Of a stretch of DNA of 64,000 nt, positions 21,153 through 33,165 are shown piece by piece (within the stretch, counting starts at the first letter, position 1; each line of letters opens with the position of its first letter). The notes beneath the pieces were generated by a model, which made no database searches, was not told the DNA's origin, and worked only from the letters and a program-made list of their open reading frames with translations. Source of the DNA: Populus alba (taxonomy: Eukaryota > Streptophyta > Magnoliopsida > Malpighiales > Salicaceae); contig NC_133297.1 in the NCBI RefSeq assembly GCF_005239225.2, forward strand, positions 18,030,147 through 18,094,146, read 5' to 3'. Both the position numbers and the translations under genes were made by a program.

Positions 21153-22753
21153 TGATTAGTACTTAAAAGTGCATTTTTATCAAGGTTTTATATCATCATT
21201 TTGCACTTGAAGTATCAATAACTACTTAACTAAAGCATGTTTTATAATAACATACCTAATAATATAAGATACATTTAATTTATGGTAAATTTTCATCTTA
21301 AATGCAGGCCTATCACACATATAAAAGGATTGATTGATGAGTTTGAGTATTAAAATTGAAAGGACAAAGAGAGGGTCAAACTTAGAAAAGAGATGTTGGT
21401 GCAGTCCAAACTAGAGCACTGTTCGGTAATTGGGTCATATCTCGAGTTCTTGATGTCCAAATGACCTCAATTTTTAGGAAAGATTTGGTAAGACATAGTC
21501 CTACAGCTTTCATGTGGAGTCCAAGATTTAAAAAAGCTGTTTTCAAGTCCAAATTATAGCAATAACAGAGAAGTCCGAATTTAACCTGCAGCCCAGACAC
21601 TGTTCAATGTTCAGCCCATATCTCGAGTTCTAGAAGTCCAAATGACCTCAAATTTTTTTTCCTATAAAGATAAGACAACTTCCTATAACTTTCATGAGTA
21701 CAGGTGGTTCCAGTTCTGATGCTAGCAATGACGTTTTATTTAGATAAGAAGATAAGGATTTTCACCAAGTCAAGAGTTGGTCACCCACTCAACAATTAGT
21801 CATCAAATAAATAGTTCCAAATTTTGGCCTATAAAAGAAGGCATTTGCCATGCATTTAGGGGCTTGGTTGTTCAGATCAAGAACTTGTTCTTGCTCTCTC
21901 TCTTTATATTGTTTTTGTAATTCTTAAGTTTTGCTTTCATTAATATCTTGTTTATGCTTTTCATTTCCTTTCCTTTACTTAGTTATCTTGTATCTTATTT
22001 ATGTTCTTGTTTAGTTTATTTATGTTTCTCTTCTTCATTATGTTTAGTTAAGTTTATTATGTCAAGGTGAAAAGGTTACACTAATGGTGTAAGAATAAGT
22101 ATAGTGTAAACTCAACATGGACCTTAATGTTTAATATTAACATGTCTTATCTTTTTATCTTACTAATTCTTAATACCTTGCTTGTTAAATGGTTAATCTA
22201 GATTTGTGTTGTATAACACTTGGTACAACAAATGCTTAGCACTCTCATAGCCCAACCGTATGGTAGTACCTACACATGTGCTATGAAAGGAATTTGATTT
22301 GTTGTTAACATAAGTTAGCATCATGAATTCCTGACAATATTTAAAATTTTGGTGTTACATCAATAAGATAATTAATATGATCATGTTAATAATTTATAAT
22401 GAGTTATTAATGATAAATCATCGGATTGGAACCTCCTTTGTATGTGGTTTCTAGTTGAATAATAAGAGTTTTTACTATACTTGTTTGAAATACCATTAAT
22501 GGATCCTCTAACCTTGACATTTGTTTTTATCATTGTTTAATCCTTACATTAATCTTCCATCTCAAAGTTCTCATCAACTTCTTCTTTATCTTTTTTATTA
22601 TTATTGTTGTTGTTGTTGTTATTGTTGTTGTATTATTGTTGTCTATAATTTATATAATTAACCTCCTTGTGGTTCGACCCCAGTCTTGCCGGATTATTTA
22701 TTACTTCGACACTCTTACACTTAGGAGAAAATATCAATCTTTTGTTCGTGTCA
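21153..22753 (+). repeat. 3' LTR of the Athila-like element
   Basis: Starts TGATTAGTACTTAAAAGTGC and ends GTGTCA, 1601 bases. Both ends match the solo LTRs at 39741-41634 (reverse) and 56228-57780. An internal imperfect duplication (about 21400-21560 and 21600-21720) repeats ATATCTCGAGTTCTAGAAGTC. A likely promoter (CTATAAAAGAAGG near 21829) and an ATT/GTT microsatellite (22594-22635) are present. Confidence 0.9.
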
Positions 22754-23110
22754 TCAGACCCAATGCATTTTGGTTCAACAATCTACTAAACCGAAAAGAA
22801 CATAGGTCTAACATTATGTCTAGCCCAAAACACTTGGGTTCGGCAATAATCTTGGGGTTAGTGATATGTCAAATCGAATAAACTTGGGTTCAACCGTCAA
22901 CTAAATCCAAATAAACATGGATCTAACGAGATACCTGCCCCAACATCCTTAGGTTCAATCGTTAGCTGAACCTAAGAAAACATGGGCATGACGAGATGTT
23001 AGACCCAACCTACTTGGGTCCAATTATTATCTGAACCTGAGGAAACATGGGTCTAGCAAGATGTTAGATCCAATATATTTAGGTTCAACAATCAATTAAA
23101 CCCAAGGCAA
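22754..23110. repeat. Minisatellite, about 65-bp period
   Basis: Phrases AAACATGGGTCTAGCAAGAT, GTTAGACCCAAC and TTGGGTTCAAC recur. The AAACATGG marks fall near 22913, 22978 and 23043, with more diverged copies to the left. It begins immediately after the 3' LTR. Confidence 0.75.
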
Positions 23111-23140
23111 TAGGTTAGGTCATAGATGATCTAAATTGAA

Positions 23141-25778
23141 AGTGTTATGGGTTGGATAAATTGCCTTACCCTTTAACCTAGGTTGGGTTACATCCTAGGT
23201 TTTGAGTATCCAAGACTAAGAAATTTTACTTTTAAAACAATTACATAAATTATCTGTATATAAGGTGATGATCTCCTTACACTTATAGATGTACAAAAAA
23301 ATCTCTTAAAAGTGTTATGGGTTGAATAAGTAGTCATACCCTTTAACCTAAGTTACGTTACATTCTAGGTTTTGAGTATCCAAGACTAAGAAATTTTACT
23401 TCTAAAACAATAAGATGAATTATCCTTATATAAGGTGATGATCTGTAAATCCTCTGGGTGAAAAATCATAATTGACTAGTTTCACGTAAAACAAAACAAT
23501 TCATAACTCTCGATCAGGTTATCAAAAACTTCTGACAGTTTGCGTGGAACCTTCTAATATGATGTCTTAGCTTGTGTTAAAATTTCATAATTTTTAGAGA
23601 AATTTATAAATTTAATGAAAAAATCACAATTTAACTAATTTTACATTATTAGATGTAATTTTAAATCTGACCATCAGATTGAGCTGAAATTTTGTGAGGA
23701 ACCTTAAAATATATTGAATAAAATCTGGTTAAAAGTTTAGGATAAACGGAGCTCATTAGTGCTAGCAAAAAAATAAGGGCCGTCAAATGGAATCAAAACG
23801 ACTCATTAAGGGTAAAATAATTATTTTCAATTACAAATAAAACAAATCAGCTCCTTTTTTTTGTTTTAAGTTGCCGACTGGGCAGTAAAAAAATGTGAAA
23901 AGAAAAAAACAAGGGAAGAACATTAGAAATCAAGAGAAAAACAAGAAAAAGTGAGAGAGAGCTTTGAAACTTGTAAGATTGAAAGACTTGGAACATTAAA
24001 TTAAGGAAGAATCAAGTGAAAGAAGATATAAGAAAGATGAGGAGGGTTGGCCACACTAGGAGGAGAGGAAAAGTTGGGAGAACTTAGATTGGTAAGCATG
24101 AAAAATTAAGATTCTTACTTGAATGAAGTGTTTTTGAGTTTAGTTTGAGCAAGTTATATTAAATTTGATTTAATTTCTTATATTCTTGACTTTTTAAATT
24201 AGGGTTCCTATGAGAATTTGGGGATTTTGAGAAAAGTAGTAATATGATGGAATTGAGGTAGAATAGTATAGAAATAGTGAATGTAAGTAGTAATTAAGAA
24301 AGAAATTGAATAAGTTTGAAGAAATGAACTTGTAACTAAGGATGAGGAAATAAAGGAATGAGGTTTTGATTGTTTTATGTTTGAAAAATGATGTTCTTTA
24401 TCTTATTTAAAGTATTCAAAATATGAACAAGTGAAGAAACATCATAAGAATATGAAAAGAATGAATAAATAAATGGAAGGAATAGTTCATGGAAGAATTC
24501 TTTAAGTGAGTTAAAAGAAGAAAATTGATTAAAACTATATGTTGAAAATAAGGTGACAAATGAATGAAAATTTTGGTGCATAACCCAATTAAATAAAAGA
24601 TATTACGTACTTCGAATTTAGGCAAGTGGGAGAAATAATAATGGATCAATAATGTAGTGCAAATTGATTGATTTAGGAGTTGTTTCGGGAGCAAACATCA
24701 GGTAGGAGGAGCTGAGCCATTACTAGTAGACGATAGGTGATTCATCACTTTCTTTTAAAATTCAAAGTTTCATTATTAGTTATGAGTTGTTTATGACATA
24801 TTGATGTGGAAAAAGTAGAAGAAGAAACTTGTTTGTAATATAATTCGAATGTTGGGTAATTCATATGGAATTACCGATTAGTTGGCTATTAATATAAAAT
24901 AGTCGAACGTTGAGTAATTCGTATGGAATTACCGGTTTGATTGTTGGCTATCTAAGAGGGTTAGCCAGGTTTGAGGTAAAATTATGAATTATCAAATTAA
25001 AAATTAAGCAATGACTTTTGGTTGCAGAGGTCCTATAAAGATAGGATCAATAAATTATAAATGGGTTATTAATGTTGATATGTAGTAAGTTAGTGATGAA
25101 AGACAATTTGATATATTTTGAAGAATTGTGAATATAATAGCTTTATCATTTTTAATGTGTTACCTTTCTTATTTCTTATTAATGTTATGTATACAGGTTT
25201 TTCATGAGGTGATGCGGAGTGTTAAATATAGGCTTTATGTTTAAATCTGTTTATTTTATGGGATGTAATATCTTTACTTCATATGTAATTTGCATTATAT
25301 GTAGATTTTAATATATGTATCCTAAAGATATTTGCTTGTGGTATTTATACACTTAAAAATATAAGGAACTATTATTCGTAAACTATTCAAAAAGAATACT
25401 TAATAATTATAATCATGCATGTTTAAAATATGGATGCATGTTAATGTATAATTAGTTCAATATAAATTCTTTGAGTTTATATTTGTTTGTAGTTAATGTT
25501 TTATTTGTTGATGATGTAAGGTTGATAAAAGCACAACAAAGTATGGTTATATGTAATATTGTATGATGAGATGGGATATGATCCAGGATGATTGGATCGA
25601 AGTGAAAGATTTGAGTATTGTGATTGAATGAAGTTTAGTCGATAACTTGGTAATATCAAAAAACAAAGGAAACTTTGCCAATTTCATGACATTAGTAAAG
25701 AAATGTTTGAGATTTCATGACATTATCATTTGAGGGTATTACATTTACACTTATAGGTGTACAAAAAATCTCTTAAAA
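23141..25778. repeat. 170-bp direct duplication, second copy interrupted by an LTR-like insert
   Basis: Copy 1 is 23141-23310. Copy 2 starts at 23311 with the same AGTGTTATGGGTTG and runs to GATGATC at 23443. It then resumes at 25744 with TTTACACTTATAGGTGTAC and ends at 25778. Copy 1 therefore serves as an uninterrupted reference for the insertion in copy 2. Confidence 0.8.
23444..25743. mobile_element. Probable solo LTR (2.3 kb), ends TGTAA...TTACA
   Basis: The insert starts TGTAAATCCTCTGGG and ends GGTATTACA, standard LTR-type inverted ends similar to those of the element at 3192-8455. No gag or pol similarity is found inside. An internal pair, TAATTCATATGGAATTACCG and a near copy, lies at 24856-24950. 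No target duplication is visible, and comparison with copy 1 suggests loss of about two bases at the junction. The class is inference from the ends and the empty-site copy. Confidence 0.5.
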
Positions 25779-26184
25779 GACCTACCACACTTATCATCTT
25801 ATTAATAATATGTAAGGGATATTTGTCCTTTATTACTTTTTCTAAAAACGACAAGGTTCAGGAAGTATAAATACATTCTCAACCAGATAAAGGGTTCTAA
25901 ACCTTTTTAATTCTCAACAGCTTGCATATATTTCAAAGCATTAATCACTCTGAAATACAAGAACAAATATTATTTGTTTTTGAAATTCAAATATTTTTTT
26001 AAGTTATTTATTGTCTTTCTCATAAAATTATTAACTTTATCATGGAAGATCTTTAAGTATTATAACTATTATTACAAGTACATAAGGCTTTACCATTAAT
26101 TTGATGTTTCCTAAGCTAAAAAATAAAAATAAAAAACAATTTATCTAAACATCTTAATTAATCATTACTCACAATCTAAATAAC
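25779..26184. other. AT-rich spacer
   Basis: No gene or recognisable element. Short A/T-rich sequence with no repeated pattern that I can support. Confidence 0.5.
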
Positions 26185-26199
26185 GTATTACATATAACC

Positions 26200-26375
26200 G
26201 TCCCCAAGGGGTGTAGCGTGGTGGCAAAGGGCTTGAGATCTGCACAGCAGGTCTTTAGTTCGAGTCAGGGCGTGCACTTCTTGTAAGAGCCTGGGAAAGC
26301 CGGGATTTTACTCGCTTATCTGGGCCCACAAAGTGCGTTTTCCGGAGGGTGGGGTTTCCTCGAATTCAAAAAAAA
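26200..26375 (+). mobile_element. tRNA-derived SINE with 15-bp target duplication
   Basis: The 176-base insert opens with a tRNA-like region. A box A-like TAGCGTGGTGG sits at about 26214 and a box B-like GTTCGAGTC at about 26258, both as in RNA polymerase III promoters. It ends in a short A run. The 15 bases GTATTACATATAACC occur at 26185-26199 and again at 26376-26390, a classic target duplication of LINE-driven retroposition. Salicaceae carry several SINE families of this build; which one this is cannot be decided here. Confidence 0.88.
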
Positions 26376-26390
26376 GTATTACATATAACC

Positions 26391-27229
26391 TATTACATAA
26401 AGATTATGGGTTCCATGATATCATGTTCCCTAATTTGAAAACCCAAGGCTAAATGGTATTTAATACAGTTTTTATTTTTAGATTGTTTTTAAAAAATATT
26501 TTTTATTTGAAAAGAATATTAAATTAATATTTTTTTATGTTTGATGGTTTTAATATACTAAAAATAACATAAAAAATATTTTAATATATTTTTAAACAAT
26601 AATTTATTTTAAAAATCAATGTGAACCACAGTATGAAAAACTCTCTAAATATACGGTGGAAGACTAGGCAGGAGCAGAGACAGTAGAGTTGTCATTGTTG
26701 AATGAATGCATGACCCCCCCGGTTGACTGGCCTTCTTCGAAGTACAACTATCATTCAATTAAAGAGGCCACCGTCTTTTATCTCATTTCTCATGATGTAT
26801 CATTCTCAAGCAGACTTAAACGTGCCTCCATATATTTACTCTTTTTAACTGGAGCAGCTCAAAATTTGATGGGAGGAGGAACAAATATTTAAACGTATGG
26901 TAAGTAATTAATATTTAAACATATACTCTAGTAATTCACAAGTTCACCGACACTCCTTTATGAAAATATTTCGATTTTAACTTGCCTTCGAAAAGCACCT
27001 ACGTGCTATCCATGGAGACCAAAAATATGCATCCTACTACGAGATAACAAGAGTATATGTTTAAGAAACGACGAAAAGAAAATTCTCCTCCCTGGACCTT
27101 TGGTATGGAGACACGAAGGTGTACGTATATCTACATTTAAAAAGCTCAGAGAGATGCCCCTGAGTGCTCAGCTTCTTTTCCACCCTTGACAAAAATACCT
27201 GGGAAAAGTGAAGCTAGCTAGATAGAGCT
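26391..27229. other. Intergenic; MITE-like AT segment and 3' flank of the IDD gene
   Basis: 26450-26640 has mirrored AT-rich phrases (AAAATATTTTTTAT, ATATTTTAATATATTTTT) like other MITE-like pieces in the window. 26640-27229 is more mixed; its last part should include the 3' UTR of the zinc-finger gene. The 67-codon frame at 26689-26892 has no recognisable domain. Confidence 0.4.
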
Positions 27230-29659
27230 CTAAAGTGAGGTTGCTGTGGATCCATTAGGTTTTCTCTCAGGAACACCATCCCATGTTTCTTCAGAATTCC
27301 CTCTCCTTCCACCACCATATGCAGCAGCTGCGGCTGCGGCTGCGGCTGCTGCTGCTCCAACATTAAAGCCACCGGTACCATTGTAGTTTAGCAAAGCAGA
27401 ACTAGCAGCATCCAGGCCGAGCCCAAGAAGGTCGAGTGTTGTTGGCTTGTTTCCAAACAACGAAGATGAATTCATCATAACATCACTAGTGGGGAGTACA
27501 AGTCCAAGCCCAGCGGCAAAAGTAGTGTTGTTCTCTGGCTTCATATCCCATTGATTGCCATTGCCGTCTTGATTAGTTGAAGGGGGGAAACCTAAACCAC
27601 GGAGAAATGACGGGTTTGATGTAGTTGCACCCATTTGTGCTGCTTTTTGAAGCAATGCAGTGGCAGACATGGCCGGTTGCGGAGACGGTGTGTAATGGCG
27701 ACGATCTTGGTCTGTGGCGAAGAGAGAGGAGGTGGTGTTGGAGAGATAAACAGATGGTGAAAGAGAGAGTGATGGAGGATCCATTGCTCTAGGTGTTGGC
27801 ATAGTAGGGGGGCAATCAGAGCGAGCTAAGCCACAAAACATTGGGAACGCAGATGGTGATGCTCGTTGTGGGATAGCAGCCGGTGATGCTGTTGAAGACG
27901 CAAATATACTAGCAAATACATTACTGGTTGAGCTAGTAGAGCTTGTGCTTGTAGCTGAGGCATTCAGGCATATAGCTGCTGGTGTTGGTGGTGAAAGTCC
28001 AATTGGATTTTCTGCTAATTCTGTGACAAGAAACAGAGGGAGAGAAAGAGGACATTAACAGAGAGTAAGAAAGAAACGAACTAGAAGAATAATGCAGTCA
28101 ATCACAAAAACCAAAGAGAAAGGGATATGCTAGCAAAAAATGGTATTTTGTTTTGGAGGATCTGGTGTTATGTTTTAAAGCGATTTTTTGCTTTAAAATA
28201 ATATTATTTTTATTTTTAAAGTATATTTAAGTGTAGGATCCAAAAATATATATTAAAAAAACATAATTTAAAGTTAGAAAAACAATTATTTAAAAAAAAA
28301 AAACCCAGAAGGTAATAGCTTGAACTGGAAAAGCTTTATTAAAAGCAAAAGCAAGGAGCTATTATGGAATCCTTTCTCTCAAAATTTCAACCCACTTTTA
28401 TTATAGTGTACTGACTTTTACTAGCAAGCAGCTACGGCTACCCATGAAATTGAAACACAACACTATCCCTCTCACCGACCGACCCACCAACCCACCCGCA
28501 TGGCCACATTTGTTAATATTCTCCGGTCTATCATCGACACGAGAAAGACATCAACAAGAAATACAAAACCCACAAACAAAACCAAACCCATTTGCCCAAC
28601 ACAAAACCATAGACTTCAATCCATTCTGTTCCATCCACAGCCACAAGAAAACAATAAATAAATACAAATCAACCCATGATAGTACGTACTCGCTAGCAAG
28701 CTGGACCAAATTAATTACCTGAGCTTTGAACTGACAAACCCGGAGACACCACGCTAGTAGACGGCGTAAGTGGTGGAGGCGGTGGTGAAGCAACCACACA
28801 CTTGACGCTACAACCATTCCCTTCATCCCCCGTTTGCGCTAGGGTTTGCGCCCTTGCACTCTCCTCCGTTAACGCATCACAGAATGCCCTATGTGTTACA
28901 AAACTATCCCTCCTATATAAAAACAAAAACAAAACCAAAACAATTAAAAATTAAAATCAATAACATACAAAACAAAGCGCGTAATAAAAACAAAATCATT
29001 TGACGCTTACCTTGAAAACAAAGTGCCACAATCGCATTTATACTCTCTGGTGCCACAAGTTTTCATGTGAGCTTTCCAATCAGACTGAACAGCATATTTC
29101 TTTGAGCATCTCTCACACTTCCACTTTTTCTCACCGTGCTTCCTGCTGAAGTGTTTTTTAATCCCAGTAAGGTCCCCAAGAGCTCTAACTGGGTTGTGAT
29201 GTACACAAGATGGCTCTGGACACACATAGACACGTTTCCTTGGCTCTTTGTTGGTTCGTTGCTTTAGCTTCCATGGTAAGTTATGGCCTCGTCTGTGAAG
29301 CTGCAGGTTCTGGTCCCTTTGAAAGCCCTTGTTACAGATCTCACACACGAATCTGTTTGTAGCTAATAAAGACTTTGGTGATAACGCAACTACTTCTGCA
29401 TCTGGATCTGAAAATGAAGAAATTAAATTGAGTTTATTAAAAAAATTAGCTGACAAAAATAAAAGTTTCGAAATTTGGGGTTCTTGGTAATGGTTTTTGT
29501 AAGTAAATTACCTGGCATTCCAGGGAGATTTCGCTTCTTCTTTGGTGGTGGCACTGTAACGGAGAGTGGCATGCCTTGGTTACCAAATGAAGAGACAATT
29601 GTATCCTCTCCTGAAGCTGTAGATACTTTCATTCTTAATGAATTCTCAACATCCACCAT
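27230..29659 (-). CDS. INDETERMINATE DOMAIN (IDD) C2H2 zinc-finger transcription factor
   Basis: Coding exons: 29659-29512, 29407-29011, 28912-28719 and 28020-27230, all with GT-AG and matching phase, giving 509 residues. IDD proteins are nuclear DNA-binding factors, several of which partner with SCARECROW or DELLA proteins. A basic KKKRNLPGMP nuclear-localisation segment is at 40-49. Finger 1 uses C71, C74, H87, H91; finger 2 C112, C117, H135, H140; finger 3 C147, C150, H163, C167; finger 4 C174, C176, H189, C193. This is the family pattern of two C2H2 plus two C2HC fingers. The C-terminal half has the family motif MSATALLQKAAQMG and a TLDLLGLG variant of the usual T-R-D-F-L-G box, then 12 consecutive Ala. 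I chose MVDVENS as start because relatives begin that way. An in-frame ATG 48 bases upstream (29707) overlaps a GTAAGT. The subclade (IDD2- or JACKDAW-like) is uncertain. Confidence 0.93.
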
Positions 29660-30201
29660 TCTCTTTCCTTCCAAAACTTCAGCTTTGTTCTGTTCAAAAC
29701 TTACCATAAAAAATAAAAAAATAAAAAAAACCCTCCACTTCTCCAAGTCTCTAAACTTGCAAAAGATGGTCGGCAGTAATCGTATACTAGCTAGAGGGTT
29801 TTGATTCACAAGGTCATCTAAAACAAGAAAGAATGGATGGTTACACCTAACTAGAAGCCTCAATGAAATGAATTCTTGGACATTAAATCACCAGGATACC
29901 AATCCACTAGAGCTGGTGTTTGGATACTGATATTCTGATTTCTTTCAGAATTCAAGAAGGAAGAAAAAACAACTATGTTTTGAAAATTCTGTGTATTTCT
30001 TTAGCACTCTCTCGCAATGATGGGAAATGAAGCACCGTTTTCACTCAGCCAGTGACTCATCACACCCGAGTTTCATAGTCCCAAAAGGCGGCTACTTGAA
30101 TTCATACTCATCTTCAGAGGTGAGAGAGAGGACCAGAGGGAGACACTAATAACAATGAAGAGAGGAGAGAAGAATTTTGAATGACGTGGAGAAAGTAAAT
30201 T

Positions 30202-30370
30202 TAAAAAAAAAAAAAAAAAAAGAGTTAAAGCGGCGCCATTTAACCGTGGTTGATTTTGAACCAGTACTTTATGGATTTGTTTAATTATAGTTAAGAGAGC
30301 TTATGCATTTTGCCACGGCAACAAGTCTCTCCCGCTGCCCTGCGCAATAAATCCTACCGTCCACGTGTCA
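30202..30370 (-). promoter_or_regulatory. Upstream region of the IDD gene with a G-box
   Basis: CACGTG at 30362-30367 (within CCACGTGTC) is a perfect G-box or ABRE-like core, about 700 bases upstream of the chosen IDD start. It is a site for bZIP or bHLH factors in plants. Between it and the ATG lie a GCGGCGCC patch, a 19-20 base A run near 30202 and GA-rich leader sequence. Regulation is inference; a six-base palindrome can occur by chance. Confidence 0.3.
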
Positions 30371-30660
30371 AATTATGCTGTTTGCTGACATTTGTCGTAA
30401 CTAGTCGGACTAGGCGGTGCTTGTCGTTTTATAGAGAATAAATTATTTTGATGTTAAAAAAATTAGTAAAAACATTATTTTAATTATATCTACCAGCATA
30501 TTTTTTTGGGAACTTTTTGAAAGGCAATAATAATGGAAAGACATTAGTACCCATCCATCCTAGATTAGGACTTCACACAGGACAGTTCGGTTTATCGGCA
30601 ATACTTTTAATAATCTTACATATTTTTATTTTAGCAATTACATATCCTTAAATTTATATT

Positions 30661-31028
30661 AAGTGTGGTTATTTTCGGTTCAGTTTAATTTTATCAAAAA
30701 ATATAACTATATAGAAAATTTTTTTAAAAAAAAAACCTTAAACCAAACTGAAACTGGTTCAAACCAATCGATTTCGGTTCGATTTGGTTTTTTAGGACAA
30801 AAATCGGTTTGACTCGGTTTTTTTTTTTTTTTTCTGTTTTTTCCAGGTTTGAGTTTGGTTCGGTTCGGTTTGATTCAATTTTTTCGGTTTCAGGCTTAAA
30901 ATACCGAAACCGAATTGATCGATTTTTTCAAAATTTTAATCCATTTAATTGGTTTTTTTTCACAATTCAGTTTTTTCAATTTTTTTTTATTTAATTTAAT
31001 TTTTTTAGTTTTTTTATTCACCCATAAT
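30661..31028. mobile_element. Non-autonomous repeat with GTGGTTATTTTCG...CACCCATA ends (short copy)
   Basis: A T-rich stretch of repeated CGGTTTGGTTCGGTT words begins AAGTGTGGTTATTTTCGG and ends TATTCACCCATAA. The segment at 43840-44635 has the same ends, order and orientation. The 61-codon ORF (30809-30994), nearly all Phe, is an artefact. Superfamily unknown. Confidence 0.55.
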
Positions 31029-32617
31029 TAATTCGTGACTTTAGATTATGTAATTAAGTGGCTTGTGCTTCTTCGGCTATGTATAATAAATCCTTATTTT
31101 CACATGTGTATTTGATTTTGTTTGTTAAGGGAAAAAACCCAATTCGTCTCTTGTACTTTGAATGTAAATATATTATATGTTTCACGTGTCTTTGTTATAT
31201 ATTGTTGAAATTCGATACATATATTTGAAATTAATTAGATTTAAATTATATAATTATTTATTTTTTTCAATAATTTGATTCATACCATAAAAGTCAAAGA
31301 CATATTTTATTGATGAGTCACAAAATCTATAATTTGATTCTATAATTTGATCTTGGGTTGTCAACATGGTTTAAAAGAGAAGTTGCACCTGATTAATGAG
31401 TTGTTGAAGGTTTAGTTGGGTAGATGTATTCGTGGTAATGAGTAGATTTTTCTATGTTTTGTCACATATGTGTTTTTGTTGTGTGCCATGAAATGGCTTG
31501 GAAATGTCAAAAGCTTTTGATAGAAACTGATGGCTTTTTGATTAGTTGATGTCAATTGATAAGTCTTAAAATCTAAGATGATTAAGAATAAAGCTAATGT
31601 GTTGGATAATTGGTTGATTTCTTAGTTCAAACAATTCAGTCAATTCTCCATAGTCAAGGTATATGGTGACTTGATATGGAAAACCTAAAAGGTTGGTAAG
31701 TGGTATCAGGTAATGCCTGGTAAGGCAGGTAGCCGATAACTATGGTAGTAATAGGTGGTGTCTGGTAAGCCAGGTAATTGGTAGCTGGTATCTGCAAAAT
31801 ATTCTTTTTGATGGATGTGACAACTCTCCGATGTTAAGGTCAATAACTTTGTAGAGAGAGAATAGCAATGATATTTTTGATATATAAATTCTGAAAATAT
31901 GTATGCTAACAATATTGAGAATGAAGAGACTGTAAACTTTTGACTTAATGAATTTATGATATATTTATAGCTCATGAATTTTATCCTTTTATGAAAAGAA
32001 GAGGGCTGAAGTGTAATTTTATCTTGTGATATTTTAAATTGTATTATACTTAAAATAATATGTATTGGATCCGTATAAAATATTGAGAGGCTCACATGAG
32101 GTCCGAAAAAAATTCTCTAACGAGTGTTTGGCTTATAAAAGGTATATATAAGCCCATTAAAAATGAAATGTGAGTCAATGCACGCTGTCTGTCTGGACCT
32201 AAACACGCTGGGCTCGGGCATGACAACATAACGCCCATGTTCCTTTGATGTTTTTTGGGCTTTTTTTTCCCTCTCTTTTAGATGATTTCTTAAAGTTTAT
32301 CTTGGAAGATATTTTGGATCCATTTTATTTGTATCCATCGCTTATCATCAAAACTTTTTTAACTCTAAAAATATTTTTAATAATAAATAACTTTTTAGAA
32401 TTATATCTTTGGATATGTTTTTTCACATTCAAAAGTATTCATATTAGAGAAATTCATTAAAGATCAAGTCTCTTATTCTAATTATTTTCAAATGTATTTT
32501 TATAAATGTGTTTTATTTAAGGTCATTAAGGGATTAGGGTTTTTTGTTTTGTTTTTTTTTTTAACCTAAGCTTATTGGGTTAACTAACGTTCACATTAGG
32601 GGTCAACAAAACTAAAA

Positions 32618-32660
<43 letters not shown>

Positions 32661-33165
32661 TGGGGGGGGGGGATAAGGATGAGCGAGGCAAAAAACGACA
32701 ACGTTTTCTTTTAGTCCCCATTCAGTGGCTTTCTCGTAATTTGAAGAGCATTAAAACCCTTGTCCGATTTTCATTTAATTAGCTCCACACAGCTGTTTTG
32801 CCCAAGTAAAGAACAAATGTTTGATTGATTATAGGAAAATAAAGACTCCAATCGAACCTACCAAGCAAAGAGTTGCAGAGAAAACAAGATGGTGGCAAAA
32901 CAGGAGAAAGGTTTAATTTCATGGGCATTTTTTTGATAAAGGAAAGAGCAGGCTCGATTGTCATTATTTGGAGGCAGTACGTGACAGTACTCTTAGCTAA
33001 TGACAAATGATCCTTTAAGTCCTCCAGTGCTTACAGGCACCTACTCATAGCAGAGCACTGATCCCATGTCTGCCCGTTTACTGTATTTCGTGCTGCGGCC
33101 GTTGCGAACTTCATCAATCAGTTACTCATCCAAACTCTACTCTACGTGACCGTTTTGATACTGTG
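31029..33165. other. Intergenic region, no gene recognised
   Basis: AT-rich. At 31712-31790 the phrases CTGGTAAGGCAGGTA and CTGGTAAGCCAGGTA repeat and contain the palindrome CTGGTAAGCCAG-like core. Near 32140 TTATAAAAGGTATATATAAGC could be an LTR-type promoter, but no LTR ends could be paired. A TA/TG microsatellite plus a G run spans about 32620-32672. No protein similarity is seen in the 71-129 codon ORFs here. Confidence 0.45.
32620..32672. repeat. TA/TG microsatellite followed by a G run
   Basis: Alternating TA then TG dinucleotides with one interruption, ending in about ten G. Confidence 0.95.

Larger units (their letters stand above)
12157..22753 (+). mobile_element. Athila-like Ty3/gypsy retrotransposon carrying a LOG gene copy; 5' LTR truncated
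   Basis: Order on the plus strand: partial LTR (about 12157-12966), tRNA-Asp-type primer site, gag, protease, RT, RNase H, integrase, an unknown 183-codon frame, a LOG retrocopy, purine-rich stretch, and 3' LTR (21153-22753). Pol order and the DLGTSVNLL protease style match Athila relatives. The first 830 bases of the 5' LTR are missing and replaced by the older gypsy element, so no target duplication can be read. All major frames carry stops. The element is about 10.6 kb as it stands. Confidence 0.85.

Noticed and set aside
26200..26270. Possible tRNA gene
   Set aside because: Only box A and B resemble a tRNA; no cloverleaf can be closed, and the 15-bp duplications show a SINE.
29475..29804. 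109-codon plus-strand ORF over IDD exon 1
   Set aside because: Reverse-strand shadow of the well-supported zinc-finger exon.
30809..30994. Phe-rich 61-codon ORF
   Set aside because: Low-complexity T-rich repeat, shared with another copy at 44 kb.
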